Shown here piece after piece: positions 25,914-34,448 of a stretch of DNA of 64,000 bases; positions within the stretch are counted from its first letter, which is position 1; every line of letters starts with the position of its first letter. Both the position numbers and the translations under genes were made by a program. The notes beneath the pieces are model-generated. The model saw only the letters and a list, made by a program, of their open reading frames with translations. It was not told where the DNA came from and did no database searches. This DNA is from Chryseobacterium luteum. GTDB taxonomy: Bacteria > Bacteroidota > Bacteroidia > Flavobacteriales > Weeksellaceae. The stretch is from contig NZ_JPRO01000012.1 of NCBI RefSeq assembly GCF_000737785.1, positions 1 through 64,000 on the forward strand. Reading direction: 5' to 3'.

Positions 25914-26010
25914 TTTTACCAAAACAGAGCAAATTCCAACAAATCAAAATAAAATCAATTTTTATTAAGTACTTGATTTTCATCAATTTACTTTGTTTTG
26001 TTTTGCCTTA

Positions 26011-26028
26011 TTATTTGCCGATACAAAA
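26011..26028. other. Presumed attachment site at the mnmE 3' end
   Basis: The last 18 bases of mnmE encode FCIGK plus stop. The equivalent position in enterobacterial trmE is the SGI1 attB. This is inference from position; the partner repeat was not found. Confidence 0.35.
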
Positions 26029-27396
26029 CTTAGAAAAAATATTCCCCAGCACCTCATCATTTGTAACTTCCCCCGAAATTTCACCAAGATGTTCTAATGC
26101 ATTTCTTAATTCGTATGCCAGCAATTCTGTGGAGATCTGGAAAGCAATGGCTTCTTTCACTTTATGGGCAGCATTTAATGATTTCTGCAGAGCTTCAAAG
26201 TGTCTTTGGTTCGTAATGACTACGTTATTTTCCTGGGATTTCAGCTGTTCAACGTAGGAAGATAATTCGTTTTTAAGGTCCTGAATATTCTGGTTTTCTA
26301 CTGCTGAAATTCTTATAAAATCAAAGTCGTGATCTATTTTGCTTCTGAAGATATCTTCTACCGTTTCGTATTTTGGGGGCAGTACTTCGTCAATTTTTGT
26401 GGCACAGATGATCAGTTTCAGGTCATCTCTCTGCAGAGATCGGATCATTTCAATATCTTCCGAATAATCTTCTGTTGCAGCATCTGCCAGATATACGAGA
26501 ATATTGGCATTTTCTACTTTTTCCCTGGCCTTTTTCACCCCGATCGCTTCAATTTCATCCTGGGTTTCACGAAGCCCGGCCGTATCAATCAGGCGGAATG
26601 CATGACCTTTGATATGTAAAATTTCTTCAATCGTATCCCTTGTAGTTCCGGCAATATTGCTTACTATTGCTCTTTCTTCCTTCAATAAAGCATTTAACAG
26701 GGTGGATTTACCGGCATTCGGCTTTCCGATGATAGCAACTGCCGTTCCGTTTTTAATGGCATTTCCGTACTGGAAACTTTCAATAAGGGAATCCAATTTC
26801 AATTCAATTTTATCCAGCAATCCCTTAAGAGCCGAACGGTCCGCAAATTCTACATCTTCCTCAGCAAAATCCAGTTCAAGTTCGATCAGGGAAACAAAAT
26901 TCAGAAGATCTGTTCTCAGGATCGATATTTCATTGGTAATCCCTCCCTTCAGCTGGCTGATGGCTACTTTTCTGGAGGCTTCATTTTCAGACGCAATTAC
27001 ATCTGCAATGGCTTCCGCCTGCGAAAGATCTATTCTTCCGTTGATGAATGCACGAAGGGTAAATTCGCCCGCTTTCGCCATTCTTGCTCCATTTTTAGTC
27101 AGGGTTTCCAAAATACGTTTTCCGATATGCGGTGAGCCGTGAAAAGCTATTTCCACAGAGTTTTCTGTAGTAAAACTTTTCGGAGCCAGGAAAATAGAAA
27201 CCATCACTTCATCAATAGCTTCCTCATCATCCATAAAATAACCGTAATGAATGGTGTGGGACTTTTGCTTTTCCAGTTTTTTGCCCGGAAAGCTTTTCTG
27301 GACAACCGATAAAGCATCGTTTCCTGAAACCCTGATAATTCCTAAAGCTCCTACTCCATTGGCCGTAGCCAGTGCGCAAATCGTATCGTTATTCAT
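26011..27396 (-). CDS. mnmE: tRNA uridine-5-carboxymethylaminomethyl synthesis GTPase MnmE
   Basis: A 461-residue, full-length MnmE. The N-terminal formyl-THF-binding domain starts ICALATANGVGALGIIRVSG, and the GTPase domain inserted in the helical domain carries G1 GKPNAGKS (224-231), the switch GTTRDT (250-255) and G3 DTAG (271-274); the family NKxD is CATKID. The protein ends with the conserved FCIGK containing the C-terminal Cys. With MnmG it modifies the wobble uridine of several tRNAs. The gene is intact although an integrase module abuts its end. A -7 box begins 5 nt upstream of the ATG. Confidence 0.97.
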   Translation of the reverse strand: MNNDTICALATANGVGALGIIRVSGNDALSVVQKSFPGKKLEKQKSHTIHYGYFMDDEEAIDEVMVSIFLAPKSFTTENSVEIAFHGSPHIGKRILETLTKNGARMAKAGEFTLRAFINGRIDLSQAEAIADVIASENEASRKVAISQLKGGITNEISILRTDLLNFVSLIELELDFAEEDVEFADRSALKGLLDKIELKLDSLIESFQYGNAIKNGTAVAIIGKPNAGKSTLLNALLKEERAIVSNIAGTTRDTIEEILHIKGHAFRLIDTAGLRETQDEIEAIGVKKAREKVENANILVYLADAATEDYSEDIEMIRSLQRDDLKLIICATKIDEVLPPKYETVEDIFRSKIDHDFDFIRISAVENQNIQDLKNELSSYVEQLKSQENNVVITNQRHFEALQKSLNAAHKVKEAIAFQISTELLAYELRNALEHLGEISGEVTNDEVLGNIFSKFCIGK

Positions 27397-27400
27397 AGTG

Positions 27401-27408
27401 CAAATTTA
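27401..27408 (-). promoter_or_regulatory. -7 element of the mnmE promoter
   Basis: TAAATTTG on the minus strand fits TAnnTTTG. It ends only 4 nt before the ATG at 27396, so transcription would begin at or next to the start codon (leaderless mRNA). No clear -33 TTG is seen. Confidence 0.45.
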
Positions 27409-27496
27409 CGGTTTTTCAGGTTAATTCTTTACAGGGTCTTTTATATAGATTGTCTATTGCTTTGATTGCTTCGTCACCCCGTTCCTGCAATAACGT

Positions 27497-28075
27497 TTAC
27501 TTCTGCCGTATGCCCAATGCTCTCACTTCCTTAAGCCATTGGCTGCGCTGTGCTTCAGTAGAAGTTCTTATTATGCCTATATAAGTCACTTTTACCGGCT
27601 TTATTCCACAGAATTCCAGAGTTGATTTTTTCAGCTGATTAACACTTGGCCGTCCATAAAAAAGCTGATAATACCAGCCCGGCTGGTCGAGGGTTGTGAT
27701 GATGTGAGCCGTTCTTCCTTTCAGCAGCTTATCCCACCAAACCGAATTTTCTCTGTACTGGTAAGCAAATCCGGAAAGAAAAACCCTGTCAATAAAACCT
27801 TTCATCAACGCGGGCAGCCCACCCCACCAAACCGGATGAATCCAGACCAGATGATCTGCCCACTGTATAATTTCCCTGGCGTTCAGCAGATCCGGCTCCA
27901 GTTCCATTCTTTTCCGGTATCCAAAATGCAGAACAGGGTCAAAGTTCAGTCCGGCAATTACGATTTCTCTGACTTCCGCTCCCGATTGTACGGCTCCTTC
28001 TTTATAAGCCTCTGCAATTCCAAAATTGAATGAATCTTTATTGGGATGTCCGTTGATAATGACTATTTTTTTCAT
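27497..28075 (-). CDS. NAD(P)H quinone oxidoreductase, flavodoxin-like fold
   Basis: A 192-residue flavoprotein of the NQO1/MdaB/KefF family. The FMN/FAD-binding loop is INGHPNKDSFNFGIA (~6-20), and the family motif WIHPVWWGGLPALMKGFIDR lies at ~78-97 with FLSGFAYQY after it. It should reduce quinones or related substrates with two electrons in the cytoplasm. The start overlaps the end of the upstream oxidoreductase by 4 nt, so the two are translated together. Together with the upstream Crp/Fnr-type regulator this looks like a small redox stress unit. Confidence 0.88.
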   Translation of the reverse strand: MKKIVIINGHPNKDSFNFGIAEAYKEGAVQSGAEVREIVIAGLNFDPVLHFGYRKRMELEPDLLNAREIIQWADHLVWIHPVWWGGLPALMKGFIDRVFLSGFAYQYRENSVWWDKLLKGRTAHIITTLDQPGWYYQLFYGRPSVNQLKKSTLEFCGIKPVKVTYIGIIRTSTEAQRSQWLKEVRALGIRQK

Positions 28076-29094
28076 TTTGATCTTTTTATATTAATGGATC
28101 CATACGCTTTAAGCTTCTCCAGAAGTAATGACGGCTGATGAAGCTGATGGCTGAAGTAGATATTATTTTCGTGGGAATTCATCAGGAGCTCTTCCGTATG
28201 AAGTACTGCAGAAAGCGCCGTTAATTCGGCCTGCCCTTTTGTACTTTGCAGGCTTAATCTTTCATTTCCATCTTTGGTTTTTACAACAATCTCAAATATG
28301 CTCTGATCGCCGTTTCCACTGGATCCGAAAATCATTTTCCGTTCTTTTAAAGATAAGATATTAAAAATTCTTACTTTTTGAAATGCACCCAAAAGCCACG
28401 TTATGAATTTTGAATTGTAAGTCATTTTAACACTGACATTAGGGATCTTTTCAATCTGATTGAGAATATATAAATCCGGCACATCAAAGTTATACACTTC
28501 TCTTTTTCCTATTCCAAAAGAAAAATCAAAATCTTCCGAATCCAAAAAATGTTTTACGGGGATCTGCCTGTTGTTTTCATACCTGATAAAAGGTTTGGCT
28601 ACATTTTCCGCCATAAAATGTGCTGAACTTTCTCCTGCAAGGTCTTTCACGGAATAATATACAAAAAGTTTTACTTCCTGAATATCTGCTGTGCGGCTTG
28701 AAAGTGTTTTTACCAGACCATTGACAATACCGCCCATCCATCCGGAGCTGAACACAATCCTGCTCCCTGTTTCTCTGCTTTTGGCCAGAGTATATGCTTT
28801 TACAAGATCGGGAGTAGGCTTCGTAATATCCAGATAGTCTATTTTATTTTCCATAACGAAACGAAGAATATGATCCTCTTTATCATTCACGGAAAGAATC
28901 ACCAAATCTATTTTATTTTCCTTAATGATCTGAAAAGTAGCGGGATCGGTCACATCAATTTTAAGATGATTATCTGTTCCGCCTTTCCTGCCTCCGGTGA
29001 AAATATTGGCATGAGGATTTCTTGATTTCAGAATGCGGATAATTGTTTGACCTACAAGACCGTTTCCTCCAACGACGAGAATGTTATGCTCCAT
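28072..29094 (-). CDS. Saccharopine dehydrogenase-like NAD(P)-binding oxidoreductase
   Basis: A 340-residue protein with an N-terminal Rossmann fold (ILVVGGNGLVGQTIIRIL, ~5-22) followed by IDVTDPATF and LVILSVNDKEDHILRFVMEN, as in the saccharopine dehydrogenase NADP-binding family. The remainder (FSSGWMGGIVNGLVKTL, AGESSAHFMAENVAKPFIRY) matches unassigned family members. It is unlikely to be a lysine pathway enzyme, given its partner quinone reductase; the true substrate is unknown. Its gene overlaps the quinone reductase by 4 nt. A -7 box CAAAATTA (minus strand TAATTTTG) lies at 29108-29115. Confidence 0.8.
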   Translation of the reverse strand: MEHNILVVGGNGLVGQTIIRILKSRNPHANIFTGGRKGGTDNHLKIDVTDPATFQIIKENKIDLVILSVNDKEDHILRFVMENKIDYLDITKPTPDLVKAYTLAKSRETGSRIVFSSGWMGGIVNGLVKTLSSRTADIQEVKLFVYYSVKDLAGESSAHFMAENVAKPFIRYENNRQIPVKHFLDSEDFDFSFGIGKREVYNFDVPDLYILNQIEKIPNVSVKMTYNSKFITWLLGAFQKVRIFNILSLKERKMIFGSSGNGDQSIFEIVVKTKDGNERLSLQSTKGQAELTALSAVLHTEELLMNSHENNIYFSHQLHQPSLLLEKLKAYGSINIKRSK

Positions 29095-29107
29095 ATTATT
29101 TTTTTTA

Positions 29108-29150
29108 CAAAATTAGAGAGCTGTAATGCTGAAATACAGGACAAATGTCC
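29108..29150 (-). promoter_or_regulatory. Promoter region of the oxidoreductase pair with small palindrome
   Basis: The -7 box TAATTTTG is at 29115-29108 on the minus strand. Upstream at 29139-29150 is GGACAAATGTCC, a palindrome of 5-bp arms around AA. The upstream regulator gene of the Crp/Fnr family makes this a candidate operator. Confidence 0.35.
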
Positions 29151-29202
29151 AAAACTAAGATCTGTTGGTGATTTTTATTCTTTTGTAGATTTTACAGTTT
29201 TT

Positions 29203-29778
29203 TTATAGCGTAACTTCTTTTCTGATTCTGCTGAGATGCCTTTGGGTAATGCCTAAGTAAGACGCCAGATACTGCAGCGGAATCTTCTGAACATAATCCG
29301 GCTGATCGCCCAGCAGAGTTCCATAGCGTTGTGCAGCGCTGTCTCTCTGGAGCTGGAAAAATCTTTTTTCAAGTTCAAGGTATTCCTGTTCGGCAATCAT
29401 CTTTAAAAATTTCGTCCAGTTAAGGTCATCTTTTACCAGGTGATCTACAGCATCTTTCTTTAAAACCATCAACTCGGCATCAGTAATGGCCTGCATGTTT
29501 TCCCTGCCGGGACAGTCTGAAATAAATGAGGAATAGCCAGCCATAAGCTGAGCAGGAAACCGGAAACAATAGGTCATATCTCTTCCTTCATCCGAAATGT
29601 AATAGGAACGGAAAATTCCCGATACAATAAACGCTATTTCCCTGCACAGGTCTCCTTCCCGCACAAAAAAATCATTTTTATACACCTTTCTGGTTTCAAA
29701 AAGCTGTAAGAAATCCCGGATTTCATTTTCTGAGAATACAGCAAAGCTCCGGAAATAATCCTCTATCATATTTTTCAA
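29203..29778 (-). CDS. Crp/Fnr-family transcriptional regulator
   Basis: A 191-residue regulator with an N-terminal cyclic-nucleotide-binding-like beta barrel (KNDFFVREGDLCREIAFIVS, ~34-53) and a short C-terminal HTH (IPLQYLASYLGITQRHLSRI, ~167-186). Flavobacterial members of this family (about 190 residues) usually lack the cAMP-binding residues and sense other signals. It is upstream of, and in the same direction as, the oxidoreductase and quinone reductase genes, with 108 nt between, so it probably controls them. No [4Fe-4S] Cys cluster motif is seen. Confidence 0.88.
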   Translation of the reverse strand: MKNMIEDYFRSFAVFSENEIRDFLQLFETRKVYKNDFFVREGDLCREIAFIVSGIFRSYYISDEGRDMTYCFRFPAQLMAGYSSFISDCPGRENMQAITDAELMVLKKDAVDHLVKDDLNWTKFLKMIAEQEYLELEKRFFQLQRDSAAQRYGTLLGDQPDYVQKIPLQYLASYLGITQRHLSRIRKEVTL

Positions 29779-30007
29779 ATGGCAACCCGGAATCCTATCA
29801 GGTTTTTAGCCTATTTTCAGCTAAATTAAACAAAATACAAGGTCATTGCAAGCATTTGAATTTTTTCTGATGCTATTATTTATGATAATATTATTTTAAA
29901 GCAAAGATCATCTTAAGACTTGTATATTTTAAGTGACTTGTAATAAAATCAATTAGCATTGATTTGAATAAGTAGATGTTCATTTTGTAATTACTGATGG
30001 AAAAAAT

Positions 30008-30034
30008 AAAACCGTTTCAGAACGAAACGGTTTT
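30008..30034. terminator. Hairpin AAAACCGTTTC / GAAACGGTTTT
   Basis: A perfect 11-bp stem (30008-30018 with 30024-30034) with a 5-nt loop. A and T runs on both sides let it work in either direction. Confidence 0.6.
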
Positions 30035-30167
30035 ACCTGCTTTGAATTTTACTAAGTATATGAAGATGAATGATGTTTTATTGTTGATACAAAGATAGAT
30101 GACGCCGCATGATCTTGTGTCAGGGAAATCCCTAAAATTATATCCGTGAAAATACGGTTGCATTAAT

Positions 30168-30199
30168 AAAAAAAGCCCTGCGGATTTCTCTGCAGGGCT
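30168..30199 (-). terminator. Terminator of the aminopeptidase P gene
   Basis: The stem AGCCCTGC / GCAGGGCT (30174-30181 with 30192-30199) is followed on the minus strand by a run of T (30173-30168). It lies about 90 nt past the stop at 30291. Confidence 0.8.
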
Positions 30200-30290
30200 T
30201 CAAATTTATCTAACAATTATTAATGTTCAAAATATGGACTCAATGTTTAAGTTTCAAAATTGCCCCTTTCACATTCATCATTCACATTAA

Positions 30291-32060
30291 TTAAAGTGGA
30301 CTTACCAATTCAAGGAACCATGTTTTAACATCTCCTTCAAGGTAAGGACCTATCTTTTCTTCACACTTTTTGTGGTAGCCATTCAGCCATGCAATTTCTT
30401 CTTCCGAAAGGATTTCTTTCACAATAGTATCTTTAAAGAACGGGCAGAATGTAAGGGTTTCAAACTCATAGAAAGTTCCGTGAATTGTTTTTTCCGCTTC
30501 TTTTACAGCAATCAGGTTTTCGTGTCGAATTCCGTATTCTCCTTCAAGATAATATCCCGGTTCATTGGAACATACCATTCCCGGAAGAAGATCCTGCGGG
30601 TTCATGTCTTTTCTGATATTCTGAGGGCCTTCGTGAACGTTCATGAAACTTCCCACTCCATGGCCTGTCCCGTGATTGAAGTCTTTTCCTTCCATCCACA
30701 AAGGAAGTCTTGCAATAGCATCAAGATGAACACCTTTTGTTCCTTTCGGGAACTTCACCACAGATAAACGGATGAGCCCCTGAAGTACTAAGGTTGAATT
30801 TCTTTTGAATTCATCAGAAACAGCTCCTAAAGCCAAAGTTCTTGTAATATCGGTAGTCCCTTCCAGATACTGCCCTCCTGAATCTACCAGGATGCTGGCA
30901 TCATTGGTAACCACCTTACTTCCTTCACTTTTTGCGGAATAGTGCATGATAGCACCGTTATCTTTATATCCTACAATGCTGCCGAAGCTTTCTCCTACGA
31001 AGTTTTCTCCTTCTGCCCGGAAGCCTCTCAGTTTCTCACCGATAGAATATTCATTCATGTTTTCTTTTCCGGCATTATGGGTCAGCCAGTAAAGGAATTT
31101 CACCATAGCAACACCGTCTCTTACCATTACTGTTCTGAATCCTTCCAACTCGGTTTCGTTTTTCTGGGCTTTCATCAGATTACCAGGAACCGGAGCTTTC
31201 ATAAACTGGTTGCCGTCTTTTAAGCTTTCAAAAATCATCTGATTGCTGTTTGGAGAAACCAGCACTTTTTCATTCCTGAATGCTTTCAGGTAGTTGTAAA
31301 ACTCTTCGTAAGGCATCATTTTTACAAAGGAATCATCCATTTGTTTTCTGGCACCTACTTCCAGCTTTTCAAGATCGGTGAACAGCACTGCGTCATTTTT
31401 GGTAATGACAACATATCCTAAAAATACAGGATTGCTTTCTACATCGCTTCCTCTTAAATTCAATGTCCATGCTACATCATCAAGACTGGAAATAATATGA
31501 ACGGTAGCTTCCAGATCTTCCATTTTCTGGCGGATCGCTCCCAGTTTATCGGTAACAGATTTTCCTGCTCTTTCTACAGTCTGTACGAAAATTGGATTTT
31601 TTGAAGGCGTACCTCTGTCTTTCCAAATCTCCTTTAACAGCGGAATATCCGTTAAGGTTATATTTTTTGACTGTAGTTTTTGCGAAAGCAGTTCCCAATT
31701 GGCATTTGAGGTGGCAACAGCATTAACGGCTACTTTTCCGCCGGCAGGAATCTGAGAAATAATCCAGTCTATATAATTGGGAGTTCCTTCCATTCCGTCT
31801 TTAAAAAGATCGATGCCTGAACCTTCCAGCTCAATGGCAGCCTGGGTAAAATATCTTCCGTCCGTCCAGAGACCTGCTTTATCTTTCGTAACTACCACAA
31901 AACCCGCAGAGCCTAAAAACCCTGACAGCCAAGCTCTTTCCTGCCATTCTTCAGGCAGATATTCACTCATATGCGGATCTGCAGAATATACTATAAATGC
32001 ATCAACATTATTTTTCTGCATTTCTTCACGAAGTGCAGCCACTTTTTCCTTTGAAGTCAT
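30291..32060 (-). CDS. Xaa-Pro aminopeptidase (aminopeptidase P family, long form)
   Basis: A 589-residue M24 metallopeptidase, as long as the eukaryote-like APP1 form with two N-terminal creatinase-like domains and a C-terminal catalytic domain. Metal ligands can be read: Asp in VDSGGQYLEGTTDITRT (two Asp), His in HGTGHGVGSFMNVHEGP, Glu in EPGYYLEGEYGIRHEN, and Glu in YEFETLTFCPF. It removes N-terminal residues that precede proline. I chose the ATG at 32060 (MTSKEKVAALR); seven residues upstream from 32081 are poorly supported. The terminator at 30168-30199 follows. Confidence 0.93.
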   Translation of the reverse strand: MTSKEKVAALREEMQKNNVDAFIVYSADPHMSEYLPEEWQERAWLSGFLGSAGFVVVTKDKAGLWTDGRYFTQAAIELEGSGIDLFKDGMEGTPNYIDWIISQIPAGGKVAVNAVATSNANWELLSQKLQSKNITLTDIPLLKEIWKDRGTPSKNPIFVQTVERAGKSVTDKLGAIRQKMEDLEATVHIISSLDDVAWTLNLRGSDVESNPVFLGYVVITKNDAVLFTDLEKLEVGARKQMDDSFVKMMPYEEFYNYLKAFRNEKVLVSPNSNQMIFESLKDGNQFMKAPVPGNLMKAQKNETELEGFRTVMVRDGVAMVKFLYWLTHNAGKENMNEYSIGEKLRGFRAEGENFVGESFGSIVGYKDNGAIMHYSAKSEGSKVVTNDASILVDSGGQYLEGTTDITRTLALGAVSDEFKRNSTLVLQGLIRLSVVKFPKGTKGVHLDAIARLPLWMEGKDFNHGTGHGVGSFMNVHEGPQNIRKDMNPQDLLPGMVCSNEPGYYLEGEYGIRHENLIAVKEAEKTIHGTFYEFETLTFCPFFKDTIVKEILSEEEIAWLNGYHKKCEEKIGPYLEGDVKTWFLELVSPL

Positions 32061-32407
32061 TCTTTTTCTTTTTTTAAACACCGAAAGTTACGAAAAAATT
32101 GAGGTTTGGAAATGAAATCTGTACCGTATTTTCGTTAATGATTTATTATTTTTTCTTTACCACGGATTCAATCTGTTAGAGATCATTTTGGCAAATCAAC
32201 GTATTGTTTCATGAATTGATTGTATTTCTTTACTGAATGAAATGTCCTTGTTTTTTCTTGCCTTTGCGATATTCCCAAATAATTTTACTTTATGATTTAT
32301 AAAAAATAATCAGCAGTATTAATTCTAATATGCATTTACGTACCACAAAAACAAAATTATCATTAAACATAAGAAGTTTTGGAAAGATTATTGCTATAAT
32401 TCACCAT

Positions 32408-32845
32408 ATGAGAGAGCAGAATTACAAAAATCACAGGAAATTTTATCCGCCACACCATTTCATTTATCTTCCGCTGCTGATCGTAATGGAAATTTTTGGA
32501 ATTTATGAAATCCTGAACGATCCCAGAAATCAGCTCACCTGGATATTATTTTCTATCGTAATATTTCTGCTTTTCTATCTGGCTTTTATGACGAGACAGC
32601 ATTATGCTCTGGGGCTTCAGAACCGTATGGTAAGACTTGAATTCAAACAGCGGTATTTTGAAATTTTCGGGCAGAGGTCTGATGATGTGGCCGATAAGCT
32701 GGGGTTCGATCAAATAGCAGCCTTGAGGTTCGCCTATGACGATGAATTTAAAGAGCTTTTGTACCGGGCGCTTCACGAAAACATCTCCGGAGACGAGATC
32801 AAACGTTCTATCATGAACTGGAGAGCCGACCGCCAGAGAATCTGA
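32408..32845 (+). CDS. DUF6526-family membrane protein
   Basis: A 145-residue protein. The start at 32408 (MREQNYKNHRKFYPPHHFIY) is typical of DUF6526 proteins; the longer frame from 32330 adds 26 unsupported residues. Two membrane spans lie at ~20-40 (FIYLPLLIVMEIFGIYEIL) and ~48-66 (LTWILFSIVIFLLFYLAFM), and the C-terminal ~80 residues are a soluble amphipathic helical part (RMVRLEFKQRYFEIFGQ, ISGDEIKRSIMNWRADRQ). Function unknown. It is ahead of a tiny membrane lipoprotein and topoisomerase IB in the same direction. Confidence 0.8.
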   Translation: MREQNYKNHRKFYPPHHFIYLPLLIVMEIFGIYEILNDPRNQLTWILFSIVIFLLFYLAFMTRQHYALGLQNRMVRLEFKQRYFEIFGQRSDDVADKLGFDQIAALRFAYDDEFKELLYRALHENISGDEIKRSIMNWRADRQRI

Positions 32846-32877
32846 TTTAGCATTTAACACCAAAAAATATTTATATC

Positions 32878-33045
32878 ATGAGAAAGTTGACTTTATACAG
32901 TATGACCATATTCACATTGCTGACGTTAACGAGCTGTGAGGCCATAGAAACTATTTTTAAGGCTGGAATGTGGTGGGGAATTATCCTGGTCGTTGCAGTG
33001 GTAGTAATCCTTTTTCTGATCTTTTCGAGGGGTAAGAACTCTTAA
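32878..33045 (+). CDS. 55-residue membrane lipoprotein-like peptide
   Basis: A short gene between DUF6526 and topoisomerase IB. It reads MRKLTLYSMTIFTLLTLTSC, then EAIETIFKAGMWWGIILVV, then a strongly hydrophobic stretch ending FLIFSRGKNS. The first part ends in a lipobox-like LTSC, and the second hydrophobic segment would span the membrane. I recall similar small proteins with the FKAGMWWGI motif in Chryseobacterium and related genera. Function unknown. It starts 33 nt after DUF6526 and stops 10 nt before the topoisomerase ATG, so all three are probably one transcript. Confidence 0.65.
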   Translation: MRKLTLYSMTIFTLLTLTSCEAIETIFKAGMWWGIILVVAVVVILFLIFSRGKNS

Positions 33046-33054
33046 CCATTTTTT

Positions 33055-34161
33055 ATGGAGAAGAATACGGATCTGGAAATCATTTCTCACTTAAAGCCTT
33101 CAAAAATTGTCAAGATCATGAAGGATCCCGAAGCCTCCGCAAAGGCGGTGCATCTTGTATATACCACCGATGCGGAAACGGCAGGGATTACCCGCAAGAA
33201 AACGGGAAAGAAGTATTCTTATTACAAAGACGGTAAAAAGCTTAAAGATAAAGACGAAATCACGAGGATCAACAAGCTGGTCATCCCTCCTGCATGGGAA
33301 AATGTCTGGATCTGTGCTCTTGACAACGGCCATCTTCAGGCTACCGGTTTTGATGTAAAAAAAAGAAAGCAATACCGCTATCATCCCTTGTGGAGCGCTT
33401 TAAGAAATCATACGAAATTTTACAGGATGCTTCAGTTCGGGTATGCATTACCTGATATCCGGCTCCGGGTGGAACAGGATCTTGCCTTAAGAAATTTTGA
33501 GAAGAGAAAAATACTGGCATTGATTGTAAGCCTGATGCAGCGTACGAACATCCGTATCGGCAATAATGCTTATGAAAAACTATACGGTTCCTTTGGCTTA
33601 ACGACTCTGAAAGGCAAGCACGTAAAAATTAACGGTCAGAAAATTTCCTTTTCGTTTAAAGGAAAGAAAGGGATTATGCATAATATTGACCTCAAAAGCC
33701 GGAGACTTTCAAAACTTGTGCAAAAATGCAAGGATATTCCCGGAAAAGAGCTTTTCCAGTATTTTGATGATGAAGGAAACCGCCATTCGATAGATTCGGG
33801 GATGGTCAATGAGTATATTAAGGAAATAAGCGGGGAAGATTTCACGGCTAAAGATTTCAGAACATGGTCGGGAACGGTAAGTGCTCTGATTGCTTTTAAA
33901 GAGATCGGATACGCCGAAAATAACACTCAATATAAAAAAAAGGTGAAAGAAGCTTTAGAAATCGTTGCTGAACACCTGGGAAATACCAGTACGGTCTGCA
34001 GAAAGTATTATGTGCATCCACTGGTGATCAATCTTTATGAGAATAATACGATCAAAAAGTATCTCGACGAACTGGAACAGATTGAGGAAAATGACGGAAA
34101 AGCAGGCCTTACTCATGAAGAAAAGCTTGTCCTGAAAATTCTGGAAAATGAAAAAATGTAA
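33055..34161 (+). CDS. DNA topoisomerase IB (poxvirus-like)
   Basis: A 368-residue type IB topoisomerase. The N-terminal part includes KYSYYKDGKKLKDKDEITRI and LVIPPAWENVWICALDNGHL, and the central part includes GFDVKKRKQYRYHPLWSALR. Catalytic residues sit in IRIGNNAYEKLYGSFGLTTL (Arg), FRTWSGTVSALIAF (Arg and helix) and TVCRKYYVHPLVI near residue 325 (Tyr nucleophile). It relaxes both positive and negative supercoils through a 3'-phosphotyrosine. Such enzymes are frequent chromosomal accessory topoisomerases in Bacteroidota. Confidence 0.92.
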   Translation: MEKNTDLEIISHLKPSKIVKIMKDPEASAKAVHLVYTTDAETAGITRKKTGKKYSYYKDGKKLKDKDEITRINKLVIPPAWENVWICALDNGHLQATGFDVKKRKQYRYHPLWSALRNHTKFYRMLQFGYALPDIRLRVEQDLALRNFEKRKILALIVSLMQRTNIRIGNNAYEKLYGSFGLTTLKGKHVKINGQKISFSFKGKKGIMHNIDLKSRRLSKLVQKCKDIPGKELFQYFDDEGNRHSIDSGMVNEYIKEISGEDFTAKDFRTWSGTVSALIAFKEIGYAENNTQYKKKVKEALEIVAEHLGNTSTVCRKYYVHPLVINLYENNTIKKYLDELEQIEENDGKAGLTHEEKLVLKILENEKM

Positions 34162-34398
34162 GTTTACAGAAAACATCTATACAGTTAAAAAACTTTGCGC
34201 CTTTGCGGTTTCCCAACAAAAGTTTAAACAAATTCATTGTTTAAATGCATCTAAAGGCATAATTAATTTTTAAAATCAACTCAAAAAAGCTAATTCTCAC
34301 CAATCTTTATCATCAAAATTAATATTCTTTACATTTTAAGCAGTGTTGAATTTCATTTCATAAGAATAAGCCGTTTTTTTTCTTTGCGTTAATTATTG

Positions 34399-34406
34399 TA
34401 AATTTG
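34399..34406 (+). promoter_or_regulatory. -7 element upstream of pruA
   Basis: TAAATTTG fits TAnnTTTG and lies 42 nt before the ATG at 34449. A TTTG at 34383 is closer (12 nt) than the usual -33 spacing, so the -33 element is unclear. Confidence 0.4.
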
Positions 34407-34448
34407 TATATCAACATTTGTATCAATTTTAAAACAATACAACATAAT

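Larger units (their letters stand above)
18171..26010. mobile_element. Putative genomic island at the 3' end of mnmE carrying a TerB-C/BrxD/BrxHI operon
   Basis: The stretch contains three defence-type genes, an excisionase-like protein, a tyrosine integrase and a zinc-ribbon/HTH protein, and stops exactly at the mnmE stop codon. The integrase lies about 950 nt from mnmE. SGI1 and related islands are known to integrate in the last 18 bp of trmE/mnmE. The left boundary is not proven: I placed it at the terC fragment because that is where ordinary gene content ends. No convincing copy of the mnmE end was found there. Confidence 0.5.
29779..30290. other. Intergenic region with two hairpins
   Basis: AT-rich. 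It holds the hairpins at 30008-30034 and 30168-30199. No gene is recognised. Confidence 0.5.
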
